This document shows positions 24,727 through 32,843 of a DNA stretch of 64,000 bases, piece after piece. The translations under genes were made by a program, and so were the position numbers. The notes under the pieces were generated by a model that made no database searches, had not been told where the DNA came from, and saw only the letters and a list, made by a program, of their open reading frames with translations. Position 1 is the stretch's first letter; every line of letters begins with the position of its first letter. Source of the DNA: Burkholderia ubonensis subsp. mesacidophila (GTDB taxonomy: Bacteria; Pseudomonadota; Gammaproteobacteria; Burkholderiales; Burkholderiaceae); the NCBI RefSeq assembly GCF_002097715.1, contig NZ_CP020738.1, positions 2,294,001 through 2,358,000 of the forward strand. The letters are read 5' to 3'.

Positions 24727-25974
24727 TCACGCATGCTGCCGATTCGGCTGCCGCAACTCGGCCTCGCCCTGCTCATGGTCCGGGCCCGCGAGCCGCACGG
24801 CGACGGTCGCGGCCGCGGTGCTCGCATAGACGTTCAGCGCGGTGCGTCCCATGTCGAAGAAAGCATCGACGCCGAGGATCAGCAGCACCGCGTCCGCCGG
24901 CAGGCCGATCGACGTGAGGATCACGGTGATCGCGACGATCGCGCCGGACGGGACGTTTGCCGCGCCGTCGATCGTGACGATCGTCAGGATCACGATCATC
25001 ATCACGACCGGCCACGTCCAGACGATGTGGTACGCATCGCCGAGGTAAGCGACCGCGAGCGCCGTATAGAGCACCGCGCCGTCGCGGTTGAAGATGTACG
25101 CGAGCGGCAGGATCGTCGACGCGACGCCGCGCGGCACGCCCATCTCGGTCAGCTTCTTCAGGTGCAGCGGGAACGTGATCTCCGACGAACGCGTCGTGAA
25201 GCCCAGGATCAGCGGCTCCCGCACCTTCCGGAGCACGGCGAGCGGCGAATGGCCCGTGGCCTTGATGACCGCCGTCAGGATGATCGCAAGCATCGCCATG
25301 CCGAGGTACGCGACACCCAGCAGCTTGACGAGCGGATGAAGCGCGGCGACGCCCTTGGTCGAGAACAGCAGCGCGAGCGCCGCGAAGATCGCGAGCGGCG
25401 ACCACGCGATCACCCACTCGACCATCTTGAACAGGCCGGCCAGCAACGCCTCGAACACCGCGATCGCCGGTTCCGCGCGATCCGCGACCGCGGCCAGCGA
25501 GGACCCGAGCAGCACGCCGAACACCAGCACCGGCAGCGAGTTGCCCGCGGCGAGCGCGGCGACGACGTTGGCGGGAATCAGGTCGACCACGAATTGCAGC
25601 CAGTCGATCGACGACGCCAGATGCGCGGGCATCGTGCCCGTCTGGGTCAGGCTCGCGCCGAGCCCGGGGCGGAACGCCCAGTTGAGCAGCAGTCCGAGCG
25701 CCGCCGCCAGCGCGGTCATCACGACGAAGAACACGATGCTGAGCGTCGCGACGGTGCCGAGCCGGCCGCGCTGCTGCCTCGCGCGAAACACGCCGACCGT
25801 CACCGACAGGAAGATCAGCGGCATGACGACCATCTTGATCGCATGCCCGAAAATCGCGGTGACGAATCCCAGCTTCGAACCCACGTCCGGCAGGAATACG
25901 CCGCAAGCGCCCCCGAGCACCAGGCCGGCGAACATCTTGATCGGAAGCAAGGATTTATTGGTCTCGTTATTCAT
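24727..25974 (-). CDS. Dicarboxylate/amino acid:cation symporter (DAACS family)
   Basis: The 415-residue protein has the DAACS fold with SSEITFPLHLKKLTEMGVP, YIFNRDGAVLY and LILGVDAFFDMGRTALNVYASTAAATV. The usual SFNLDG is YIFNRDG, a notable change at the substrate and ion-binding hairpin, so its substrate may differ from the GltP-like protein at 15777. The ATG at 25974 overlaps the stop of the GntR regulator gene (ATGA), indicating translational coupling. It is probably regulated by that GntR protein. Substrate unknown. Confidence 0.88.
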   Translation of the reverse strand: MNNETNKSLLPIKMFAGLVLGGACGVFLPDVGSKLGFVTAIFGHAIKMVVMPLIFLSVTVGVFRARQQRGRLGTVATLSIVFFVVMTALAAALGLLLNWAFRPGLGASLTQTGTMPAHLASSIDWLQFVVDLIPANVVAALAAGNSLPVLVFGVLLGSSLAAVADRAEPAIAVFEALLAGLFKMVEWVIAWSPLAIFAALALLFSTKGVAALHPLVKLLGVAYLGMAMLAIILTAVIKATGHSPLAVLRKVREPLILGFTTRSSEITFPLHLKKLTEMGVPRGVASTILPLAYIFNRDGAVLYTALAVAYLGDAYHIVWTWPVVMMIVILTIVTIDGAANVPSGAIVAITVILTSIGLPADAVLLILGVDAFFDMGRTALNVYASTAAATVAVRLAGPDHEQGEAELRQPNRQHA

Positions 25975-26621
25975 TGTTGTGCCCGGATTAGTTTGATACG
26001 CGCGGGCGTTCCGTCGATGATGTGATTCCACATATGCCGCCGAGCGAGTTCGCAGTCTTTATCGACGATCGCCTGATAAATCCTGAGATGCTCTATCGTG
26101 CCGCGACGCACCGTTTCAGCGTCGCCACGCGGCAATTCATTGAGTGCGAGGGTCTGGCCGCGCAATAATTCGTATGCCGTCGAGATTCTCGGGTTCTTCG
26201 CCGCCGCGAACAGCTCCTGATGGAATACCCATCCCACGCGCTGCTCGAGCATGATGTCGCCGGTATCCGCTTCGAGAATCCGGCTCATTCGCTCGGCCGA
26301 CTCCCTGAGCCCGTCGGTCACCCCGCGCTGGGCGGCCAGATAGGCCGCGGTGCTCTCGAGCGCCAGCCGCATTTCGTAAATTTCCCGGAGGTCGTCGTTG
26401 GTGGGCGACGTGACGTACGTCCCGCTCTTGCCCACCACCGTGACGAGCCCTTCGGCCTCGAGCAGATGAAGCGCGCTGCGAACCGGCATCTGACCGAAAC
26501 CGAGTTCGTCCGCAAGGCCGCGATGAGAGATCTTTTGTCCAGGCGTGAGCCGGCCGTCAAAGATTCGCGTGCGAATCTCCTCGTAGGCGCTCTCGGCATT
26601 GGTCAATATTTTCCCCGTCAT
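25971..26621 (-). CDS. GntR-family regulator (FadR/FCD subgroup)
   Basis: The 216-residue product has a GntR winged helix (AYEEIRTRIFDGRLTPGQKISHRGLADELGFGQMPVRSALHLLEAEGLV, residues 12-60) and an all-helical FCD domain (about residues 78-205), with metal-ligand-type histidines in VFHQELF, HLRIYQAI and RRHMWNHI. FCD members usually respond to organic acids. It is the first gene of an operon with the coupled symporter, so it most likely controls uptake of that symporter's substrate. The start has only a weak binding site. Confidence 0.9.
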   Translation of the reverse strand: MTGKILTNAESAYEEIRTRIFDGRLTPGQKISHRGLADELGFGQMPVRSALHLLEAEGLVTVVGKSGTYVTSPTNDDLREIYEMRLALESTAAYLAAQRGVTDGLRESAERMSRILEADTGDIMLEQRVGWVFHQELFAAAKNPRISTAYELLRGQTLALNELPRGDAETVRRGTIEHLRIYQAIVDKDCELARRHMWNHIIDGTPARIKLIRAQQ

Positions 26622-26782
26622 CTGCGATCACAGTTTCACTGGTTGTTTTAAATGATTCGGCCGGGTGTGAGATTATCCTTCCGCTCGAATTCCGGCAACT
26701 GTAATTTATGCGAGTGCGGTAAATTTCGTACTGTGGATTTTGTAGTGTGGTTAAAAACCAGTGCCGAAAAAGGAAAAACCCC

Positions 26783-27247
26783 ATGCCCCCAAAAGGAGCA
26801 TTGTTCACTATTGCAGAGATTCAGGCGGAACAGACCTACCCGCTTCGGGCTGCAGTTTTGCTGGTCGGAAATGAACACGCGTGCCCGTTACCGGGAGATC
26901 AGGATCCGACGACCTTGCATTTCGCCGTCCGCGATGACGCGGACATCGTTGCGGTCGCATCGATCTGCGAGGAACGCTTGAAGGACGACCCGGCACCGCG
27001 CGCGTGGCGCCTTCGCGGGATGGCGGTCACCCCGCCGATGCGCGGGCTCGGCTTCGGCCAGCTCCTGGTGCGCCTGAGCATCCGCCGGGCCCGGCAGGCC
27101 GGCGCGGAGCTGGTCTGGTGCACGGCGCGTGAATCCGCGCGCGACTTCTACCGCGCGCTGGGCTTCGTCACGGATTCGCCGCCGTTCTCGATGCCGACTC
27201 GCCCGGACTTGAAGTTCTATCTGATGAAGTATCCCGTGGCGCGTTGA
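26783..27247 (+). CDS. GNAT-family N-acetyltransferase
   Basis: The 154-residue product has a GNAT fold: WRLRGMAVTPPMRGLGFGQLLVRLSIRRARQAGA contains the acetyl-CoA pyrophosphate loop (R/Q-x-x-G-x-G/A type: MRGLGFG), followed by CTARESARDFYRALGFVTDS as the beta5-alpha4 segment. The acceptor substrate is unknown. AAAGGAAAAACCCC before the ATG at 26783 sets the start; an upstream ATG at 26747 has no binding site. The 5' flank (26640-26780) is AT-rich. It stands between the GntR operon (divergent) and murQ. Confidence 0.85.
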   Translation: MPPKGALFTIAEIQAEQTYPLRAAVLLVGNEHACPLPGDQDPTTLHFAVRDDADIVAVASICEERLKDDPAPRAWRLRGMAVTPPMRGLGFGQLLVRLSIRRARQAGAELVWCTARESARDFYRALGFVTDSPPFSMPTRPDLKFYLMKYPVAR

Positions 27248-27345
27248 CGCGGGGACGAAGCGGCGACGACGTGGCGCGTGCGCCGATCCGCGTCGCCCCC
27301 CTTCCGGGCGAGCGCCGGCACGTTCCGGCGAAAGGTATGCATCCG

Positions 27346-27377
27346 TGATAATTTGACCATGCCGATGATCATTTGAC
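27346..27377 (+). promoter_or_regulatory. Direct repeat TGATnATTTGAC ahead of murQ
   Basis: TGATAATTTGAC (27346-27357) and TGATCATTTGAC (27366-27377) differ at one base and are spaced by 20 bases, two helical turns. The pair ends 27 bases before the murQ ATG. It looks like a tandem operator or activator site. The natural regulator may have been the broken GntR gene after murQ, but this is a guess. Confidence 0.45.
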
Positions 27378-27404
27378 GGACCGTTTCCGGGAGGGCACAC
27401 CGCC

Positions 27405-28310
27405 ATGCGCCTCGAGCACCTCGTCACTGAACAGCCCAACGGGCAAAGCGCGAATCTCGATGCGCTCGGCATCGGCGAAGCACTCGCGCTGATGAATCGG
27501 GAGGACGCGCGCGTCGCGTCGTGCGTCGCGCATGCGCTGCCCGCGATCGCGTCCGGCGTGGCCGCAATTGCCGACGCGCTGCGGGCGGGCGGAAGGCTGA
27601 TCTACATCGGGGCCGGCAACAGCGGGCGCATCGGCTATCTCGATGCGCTCGAGTGCCAGCCGACGTTCGGCACGCGGCCCGGCGACATCGTCGGCATCGT
27701 CGCGGGCGGCTTCGCGGGCATCACCGAATCCGCCGAGGATTCGGACGCGCTCGGGCGCCGCGATCTCGAAGCGATCGGCCTCACGCGGAACGACGTGGTC
27801 GTGGGGCTGACCGCCAGCGGACGCACGCCGTACGTGATCGGCGCGCTCCGCCATGCGCGGGGCACCGGATGCCGCACCGTCTGCGTCGCGTGCAACGTCG
27901 GCAGCGAGGCGGGCAAGCTGTCCGACGTCGCGATCGAGGTGGACTGCGGCCCGGAAGTGCTGACGGGCTCGACGCGCCTGAAGGCCGGCACCGCGCAGAA
28001 GATGATCTGCAACATGCTGTCGACGATCTCGATGGTCGCGCTCGGCAAGACGTACGGCAACCTGATGGTCGACGTCCAGGCGCACAACCACAAGCTCCGG
28101 CAACGGGCGATCCGCATCGTGTCGCAGGCGGCCCGCGTACCGACCGACGCGGCCGAGCGTGCGCTCGAACAGGCGGGCAACCGCCCGCGCATCGCGATCC
28201 TGATGCTCGCCGCGGGCATCGACCGCGCCAGCGCCGAGCGGCTCGCCGGCGCGGCCGGCGGCTCGATCCGCAACGCGCTCGCGTCGCTCCCGCAAACCGG
28301 GCCCGCTTGA
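27405..28310 (+). CDS. murQ: N-acetylmuramic acid 6-phosphate etherase
   Basis: The 301-residue product is a full-length MurQ. It contains the SIS-domain phosphate loop IYIGAGNSGRIGYLDALECQPTFG with Glu83, the residue acting in lactyl-ether elimination, ITESAEDSD with the second conserved Glu, LTASGRTPYVIGAL and GSTRLKAGTAQKMICNMLST. It cleaves the D-lactyl ether of MurNAc-6-phosphate to give GlcNAc-6-phosphate in the cytoplasm, part of cell-wall recycling. No anmK or transporter partner lies next to it, and the GntR-like gene directly downstream is broken. Confidence 0.94.
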   Translation: MRLEHLVTEQPNGQSANLDALGIGEALALMNREDARVASCVAHALPAIASGVAAIADALRAGGRLIYIGAGNSGRIGYLDALECQPTFGTRPGDIVGIVAGGFAGITESAEDSDALGRRDLEAIGLTRNDVVVGLTASGRTPYVIGALRHARGTGCRTVCVACNVGSEAGKLSDVAIEVDCGPEVLTGSTRLKAGTAQKMICNMLSTISMVALGKTYGNLMVDVQAHNHKLRQRAIRIVSQAARVPTDAAERALEQAGNRPRIAILMLAAGIDRASAERLAGAAGGSIRNALASLPQTGPA

Positions 28311-28316
28311 CGGGCG

Positions 28317-28690
28317 CCGGAACGCGACCTCGCCGAGCGCTTCCAGGTGTCGCGCGACACGGTCCGGCGCGCGATCGACAAGCTGACGCGACAGGGCCTG
28401 ATCGAATCCCGGCGCGGGCTCCATCCCGGTTCGCAGTGGCTGCGCCGCGAGCTCGACCGGCCGTCGCCCGACGAATTGCTCGCGCTCGGGCTCGCGCCGG
28501 ACGCGCGCGCGATCCGCCTGGAACGCGTCAGAACGGCCGATGCGGCGCCGATGGCCATCGAACGCGCGACGCTGCCCGCCAATCTGCTGAGCGCCGCTCG
28601 TTCTCGAGCGACGGATGCCCGCTCGAACTGACGCGCTCGCTGTATCGCGGCGACCGCTACGACAACGTCGCGGTGCTCGGCCAGGGGTGA
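28317..28690 (+). pseudogene. Broken GntR/UTRA-family regulator
   Basis: Right after murQ the frame reads ERDLAERFQVSRDTVRRAID and TRQGLIESRRG, the recognition part of a GntR helix-turn-helix, without its N-terminal portion. It continues into a UTRA domain (DARAIRLERVRTADAAPMAIERATLPANLLS) and then breaks near 28600. The end of a UTRA domain (FSSDGCPLELTRSLYRGDRYDNVAVLG) reappears in another frame up to 28690. About 60-70 residues of the UTRA middle appear deleted. No ATG or binding site remains. It was probably a NagR-like amino-sugar regulator linked to murQ. Confidence 0.85.
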
Positions 28691-28842
28691 GGAGCGGGGG
28701 CGCGACGCACGCGCGAACCCTGATGGGACATGCCCTAGCATGCGGCCCGATTCGCCGACGCCATAGTAGGATTCAAAGATTACCCGCACAATGCGCCGCA
28801 CCGGCTCACGGTCCGGCCCAGACGGAGGACACGGAGACTGCC

Positions 28843-29697
28843 ATGCATTCCGACAGGCCCTTGTCGCACGACGCCGGCACGCGGTCGCGCAATGGTCCGC
28901 ACGGTGTCGACGCTGCACGCCCGAAGCCGCCCCGGCGCAAGCGGGCGCAAAGCGACGCGACGGTCACGCCGCTGGCACGCGGCCTCGCGATCCTGTGCGC
29001 GTTCGGGCCGGACAAGGGCTGGCTCGGCAACCGGGAAATCGCGCTGGAGACCGGCATTCCCGCGCCGACCGTGTCGCGGCTGCTGCAGTCGCTGGTCGCG
29101 CTCGGCTACCTGCATCACGACGACGCGAGCCGAAAGTACGCGCTCGCGCCCGCCGCACTGTCGCTCGGCTACGCAGCCATCGCCGATCCCGGCATCCAGC
29201 AGGCCGCCCGCGACGAAATGCGCACACTCGCCGAGGCAACCGATACCTGCGTGCTGCTCGGCGCGCGCGACCAGCTCGACGTGCTCATCCTGGATACGCA
29301 GGCCGGCAGCCGCGCGGCGCCCGACTCGCGGCGGCTGCCGGGCATGCGCATGCCGCTCGCGGATTCGCTGATGGGATGGACGCTGCTGGCGTCCCTTCCC
29401 GAATCGGAGCGCCTCAATCTGCAGGGCGAGATCGAACGGAAGGCGGGCCGCGAATGGCCGTCGATTCTGCCTCGCATGACCGAAAAGATCGCGCAGGTGC
29501 ACGAACTCGGCTTCGGCATGCTGCACGACGAGCGGGAGCCGGAACGCGCGTGCATCGCCGCGCCGCTCCCTATCCGCGGCCGGCCGCCGCTGGTGCTCGG
29601 CTGCATCGGCCGCGCCGTCAGCATCGAACAGGAACTCGGGGCCCGGCTCGTCGCGCTCGCGCACGCGCTGCAGGCACGCCTCGCAACAGGCGATTGA
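28843..29697 (+). CDS. IclR-family transcriptional regulator
   Basis: The 284-residue product has a disordered basic N-terminus (residues 1-42, PKPPRRKRAQSD), an IclR winged helix (LARGLAILCAFGPDKGWLGNREIALETGIPAPTVSRLLQSLVALGYL, residues 47-95) and the C-terminal effector domain (about residues 115-280). Effector unknown. GGAG sites before 28843 support the start. The next gene, 19 bases downstream, is a second IclR regulator, a tandem arrangement seen elsewhere in Burkholderiales, so the two may act as heteromers or on one target. Confidence 0.9.
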   Translation: MHSDRPLSHDAGTRSRNGPHGVDAARPKPPRRKRAQSDATVTPLARGLAILCAFGPDKGWLGNREIALETGIPAPTVSRLLQSLVALGYLHHDDASRKYALAPAALSLGYAAIADPGIQQAARDEMRTLAEATDTCVLLGARDQLDVLILDTQAGSRAAPDSRRLPGMRMPLADSLMGWTLLASLPESERLNLQGEIERKAGREWPSILPRMTEKIAQVHELGFGMLHDEREPERACIAAPLPIRGRPPLVLGCIGRAVSIEQELGARLVALAHALQARLATGD

Positions 29698-29716
29698 GCG
29701 CCAGCCAGGCATCGCC

Positions 29717-30469
29717 ATGTCCACATCCAGCCCCGTCACGCTGACCCTCGATCGCGGGCTTCAGGTGCTGCGCGCGTTTCATGCCGACCGTGCGCCGCTG
29801 ACGAACGACGAGCTGGCGTCCCGGACCGGCTTGCCGACATCGGCCGTGTCGGACCTGACGTCGACGCTGATCGACCTCGGCTTCATTCACCGCATCGCGG
29901 GCGGCTCGCGTTACGCGCTATGCCCGGGCGTGTTCGGCATCGGACAGGCCTACCTCGCGACCAATCCGGTCACGCCGCTCGCGCATCCGTTCATGCAGCA
30001 ATTGGCCGACCGGCTCGACGTCTCCGTCACACTCGCCGTGCCCGACCACCTCGACATGCTGGTTGTCGCGCACCGCTCCTCCGCGCGGATCGCCACGCCG
30101 CGGATAGGCGTCGGCTCGCTCGCGCCGATGGGCGCGACGGCGATCGGGCGCGCGTGGCTGTGGGGCCTGCCCGACCCGTTGCGGCGCCGCCAGATCGCGC
30201 AACTGACCGACGCGGCCGGCATCGAAGCGGCCTTCGCGGATCTGCGCGCGACCGGCGTCTGCATGTCGCTCGGCGAAAATCGGCATGATGCGTGGGGCAT
30301 TGCGTTGCCGGTCCGCGTCGGGGTGTCGAAGACGCTGATGGCGCTGAGCTGCGGCGCGGTCGAACCGGAGCCGGATGTCGGCGCGATCCGGCGCCGCATC
30401 GTGCCGGCGCTCAAGCAGGCCGCGCTCGAACTGGCCACGCTGCTGCGCGACGTTCGTCCCGGGCCGTAA
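29717..30469 (+). CDS. IclR-family transcriptional regulator
   Basis: The 250-residue product has an IclR winged helix (LDRGLQVLRAFHADRAPLTNDELASRTGLPTSAVSDLTSTLIDLGFI, residues 11-58) and the effector-binding domain (about residues 75-245). It follows the first IclR gene by 19 bases and is almost certainly cotranscribed. The two proteins differ considerably outside the HTH. No metabolic gene is directly attached; targets may lie elsewhere. Confidence 0.9.
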   Translation: MSTSSPVTLTLDRGLQVLRAFHADRAPLTNDELASRTGLPTSAVSDLTSTLIDLGFIHRIAGGSRYALCPGVFGIGQAYLATNPVTPLAHPFMQQLADRLDVSVTLAVPDHLDMLVVAHRSSARIATPRIGVGSLAPMGATAIGRAWLWGLPDPLRRRQIAQLTDAAGIEAAFADLRATGVCMSLGENRHDAWGIALPVRVGVSKTLMALSCGAVEPEPDVGAIRRRIVPALKQAALELATLLRDVRPGP

Positions 30470-30553
30470 TCGCGCCGCGGGCCGCGCCCGACGGCGGCCA
30501 TCGCGCTCCCCTGCGAAAAACTATCACCCCCATTGAGAACAATGTCTTCGAAC

Positions 30554-30573
30554 ATATCGCTAGATTCCGATAT
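30554..30573. promoter_or_regulatory. ArsR-type operator candidate ATATCG-N8-CGATAT
   Basis: ATATCG (30554-30559) and CGATAT (30568-30573) form a perfect inverted repeat overlapping a possible -10 TATAAG (30571-30576). It lies 48 bases before the ArsR-like gene start. The spacing and AT-rich symmetry suit an ArsR/SmtB repressor, suggesting autoregulation of the ArsR-OYE operon. Confidence 0.55.
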
Positions 30574-30620
30574 AAGATTCGGCCATCGACGATGCTCATT
30601 TGCCTGAACAAACCTCACCC

Positions 30621-30929
30621 ATGCCGACCGACCTCGACATCGACGCGATCCTCAAGGCGCTCGCCAACCCCGTCCGCCGGGAAATCCTCGACTGGCTGAA
30701 AACGCCGGCCGCGCATTTTCCGAACCAGACCCTGTCGTACGACGACGGCGTCTGCGCGGGGCAGATCGACGCGCGTTGCGGCCTGTCGCAGTCCACGGTT
30801 TCCGCGCACCTTGCCACGCTGCAGCGCGCGGGGCTCGTGACGTCGACCCGGGTCGGCCAGTGGGCGTTCTTCAAGCGCAACGAAGCAGTCATCGACGCCT
30901 TTCTCGACGCCATGCGCCGCGAACTCTGA
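30621..30929 (+). CDS. ArsR-family helix-turn-helix regulator
   Basis: The 102-residue product has an ArsR winged helix: ILKALANPVRREILDWL (residues 9-25), then DARCGLSQSTVSAHLATLQRAGLVTSTRVGQWAFFKRNE as recognition helix and wing. Two cysteines (VCAGQ and ARCGL) could sense electrophiles or thiol stress; no ELCVCDL metal motif is present. It lies 45 bases before the old yellow enzyme gene, a likely operon, with an inverted repeat in front. This suggests repression of the reductase until an electrophilic substrate appears. Confidence 0.87.
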   Translation: MPTDLDIDAILKALANPVRREILDWLKTPAAHFPNQTLSYDDGVCAGQIDARCGLSQSTVSAHLATLQRAGLVTSTRVGQWAFFKRNEAVIDAFLDAMRREL

Positions 30930-30974
30930 GCGCGCGCCGGCCCCCGTCCCGTCTTCCGTGAAAAGGAAATCGCC

Positions 30975-32036
30975 ATGCCCACCCTGTTCGACCCCGTCAC
31001 CCTCGGCGACCTGACCCTGCCGAACCGCATCGTGATGGCGCCGCTCACCCGCGCCCGCGCGGGCGACGTGCGCGTCCCCAACGACCTGATGGCCCGCTAC
31101 TACGCCGAACGCGCGTCGGCCGGCCTGATCATCAGCGAAGCGACGTCGGTGACGCCGCAAGGCGTCGGCTATGCCGACACGCCGGGCATCTGGTCCGACG
31201 AGCAGGTCGAGGGCTGGAAGCGCGTGACGCGCGCCGTGCACGACGCGGGCGGCCGCATCCTGCTGCAGCTCTGGCACGTCGGCCGGATCTCCGACCCGAT
31301 CTTCCTCGACGGCGCGCTGCCGGTCGCGCCGAGTGCGATCGCCGCGGGCGGCCACGTGAGCCTCGTGCGGCCGCAGCGTCCGTTCGTGACGCCGCGCGCG
31401 CTCGAGCTCGACGAGATTCCAGGCATCGTCGCCGCGTACCGCAAGGGCGCGGAAAACGCGAAGGCGGCCGGCTTCGACGGCGTCGAGATCCACGGCGCGA
31501 ACGGCTACCTGCTCGACCAGTTCCTGCAGGACAGCACCAACCGCCGCACCGATGCGTACGGCGGCCCGGTCGAGAACCGCGCGCGCCTGCTGCTCGAAGT
31601 GGTCGACGCGGCGATCGACGTGTGGGGCGCCGGACGCGTCGGCGTGCACCTCGCGCCGCGCGGCGACGCGCACACGATGGGCGACTCCGACCCGGCTGCG
31701 ACGTTCGGCTATGTCGCGCGCGAGCTCGGCCGCCGCAAGATTGCGTTCATTTTCACGCGGGAGTCGTACACGGGCGACCACCTGAGTCCGCAACTGAAGA
31801 AAGCGTTCGGCGGCCCGCTGATCGCGAACGAGAAATTCACGCTCGACAGCGCGCAGCAGGTGCTCGAACGCGGCGACGCCGATGCGATCGCGTGGGGCCA
31901 GCTGTTCATCGCGAACCCCGACCTGCCGCGCCGGTTCGAACTCGACGCACCGCTCAACAAGCCGGTGCCGGAAACGTACTACGCGGAAGGCGAGACGGGC
32001 TACACCGACTACCCGGCGCTCAGCGACGCGGCCTGA
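30975..32036 (+). CDS. Old yellow enzyme family alkene reductase
   Basis: The 353-residue product is a full-length OYE-type flavoprotein: LPNRIVMAPLTRARA near residue 16, LQLWHVGRIS, FDGVEIHGANGYLLDQFLQDSTNRRTDAYGG with the substrate-binding His/Asn pair (HGAN), and the C-terminal FMN phosphate-binding region. It reduces activated C=C bonds or nitro groups with NADPH and FMN, as NemA or xenobiotic reductases do. AAGGAAATCGCC precedes the ATG. It is probably controlled by the ArsR protein upstream. Its last 28 bases overlap the converging GNAT gene. Confidence 0.93.
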   Translation: MPTLFDPVTLGDLTLPNRIVMAPLTRARAGDVRVPNDLMARYYAERASAGLIISEATSVTPQGVGYADTPGIWSDEQVEGWKRVTRAVHDAGGRILLQLWHVGRISDPIFLDGALPVAPSAIAAGGHVSLVRPQRPFVTPRALELDEIPGIVAAYRKGAENAKAAGFDGVEIHGANGYLLDQFLQDSTNRRTDAYGGPVENRARLLLEVVDAAIDVWGAGRVGVHLAPRGDAHTMGDSDPAATFGYVARELGRRKIAFIFTRESYTGDHLSPQLKKAFGGPLIANEKFTLDSAQQVLERGDADAIAWGQLFIANPDLPRRFELDAPLNKPVPETYYAEGETGYTDYPALSDAA

Positions 32037-32581
32037 CGGCCGCCCGCCGCGTGTTCATCGCGCAGGTCGCGGCGCATGAACACGCGCTGCGTCTCGTCGA
32101 GGCCAAGCGCGACGTGGTGCGCGCGAATCTGGCTCAGCGTCTCGTCGAGCGCGGCCTCGTCGATGTCCGCAAACCCGAGGCGCCGGTAATACGGCGCGTT
32201 CCACGGCGGCGCGCGGAACGTCGACAGCACGATCTGCGCGACGCCGTCCGCGGCCGCGCGCGCCGTCACCTGGTCGATCAGGCGCACGCCGATCCGCTGT
32301 CCCGCGTGCGACGGCGCGACATCCAGTTCCTCGAGATACAGCCGGTGCGCATCCAGCAGCCGGTAGAACGCGAAGCCGACGCACGCGCCGTGCGCGTCGA
32401 TCGCGACGTATGCGCGGCCCGCGTCGATGCGGACGAGCGCGTCGGCTGTGGCGGTGGGATCGGCGTCGGCGATGTGCGCCATGCCGATGTCGCGAAAGCG
32501 CTGCGCGGCGGCGATTTCCACCGCGGCCATCGCGGCGGCGTCGTCGCGCGTCGCGACGCGGATCCTGACAGGAACGGTCAT
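32009..32581 (-). CDS. GNAT-family N-acetyltransferase
   Basis: The 190-residue product has a GNAT domain: IRVATRDDAAAMAAVEIAAAQRF at the N-terminus, LYLEELDVAPSHAGQRIGVRLIDQVTARAAADG with the acetyl-CoA loop (HAGQRIG), and NAPYYRRLGFADIDE. The C-terminal tail (AAGGRQAASLSAG) overlaps the end of the old yellow enzyme gene by 28 bases tail to tail. It has a good promoter at 32611-32639. The substrate is unknown. Confidence 0.87.
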   Translation of the reverse strand: MTVPVRIRVATRDDAAAMAAVEIAAAQRFRDIGMAHIADADPTATADALVRIDAGRAYVAIDAHGACVGFAFYRLLDAHRLYLEELDVAPSHAGQRIGVRLIDQVTARAAADGVAQIVLSTFRAPPWNAPYYRRLGFADIDEAALDETLSQIRAHHVALGLDETQRVFMRRDLRDEHAAGGRQAASLSAG

Positions 32582-32610
32582 GAGTTCGGGGCGGGGTTCG
32601 AAGGGCCCTC

Positions 32611-32639
32611 ACTATAATCGAAACTTCATATGTTTCGAA
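32611..32639 (-). promoter_or_regulatory. Promoter of the GNAT gene with an internal inverted repeat
   Basis: On the minus strand TTCGAA (complement of 32634-32639) and TATAGT (complement of 32611-32616) are 17 bases apart, ending 30 bases before the ATG at 32581. CGAAAC-N7-GTTTCG (32619-32637) lies within it, an operator-like repeat placed to block polymerase. Confidence 0.5.
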
Positions 32640-32721
32640 CGGCCGGCGCGCGACGATGTTTGCGAGACGCGCGTGCATCAATTCGTCGGCCAGCCTGCCC
32701 CTCCCGCCGCATTGCCCCCGT

Positions 32722-32751
32722 TTCCAATGTCTTGCCGGCAGTTCCTATACT
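32722..32751 (+). promoter_or_regulatory. Possible kup promoter
   Basis: TTCCAA (32722-32727) and TATACT (32746-32751) are 18 bases apart on the plus strand, about 90 bases before the kup ATG. The -35 half is poor, so this is tentative. Confidence 0.3.
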
Positions 32752-32843
32752 TTCTGTAACCGCAGCGCCCAGAGCCACGACCGACGATGCACAACGGCCC
32801 GTGCAGCCGTTTCGCTGCCGCGCGACAGAATCCGGAGGGACAG

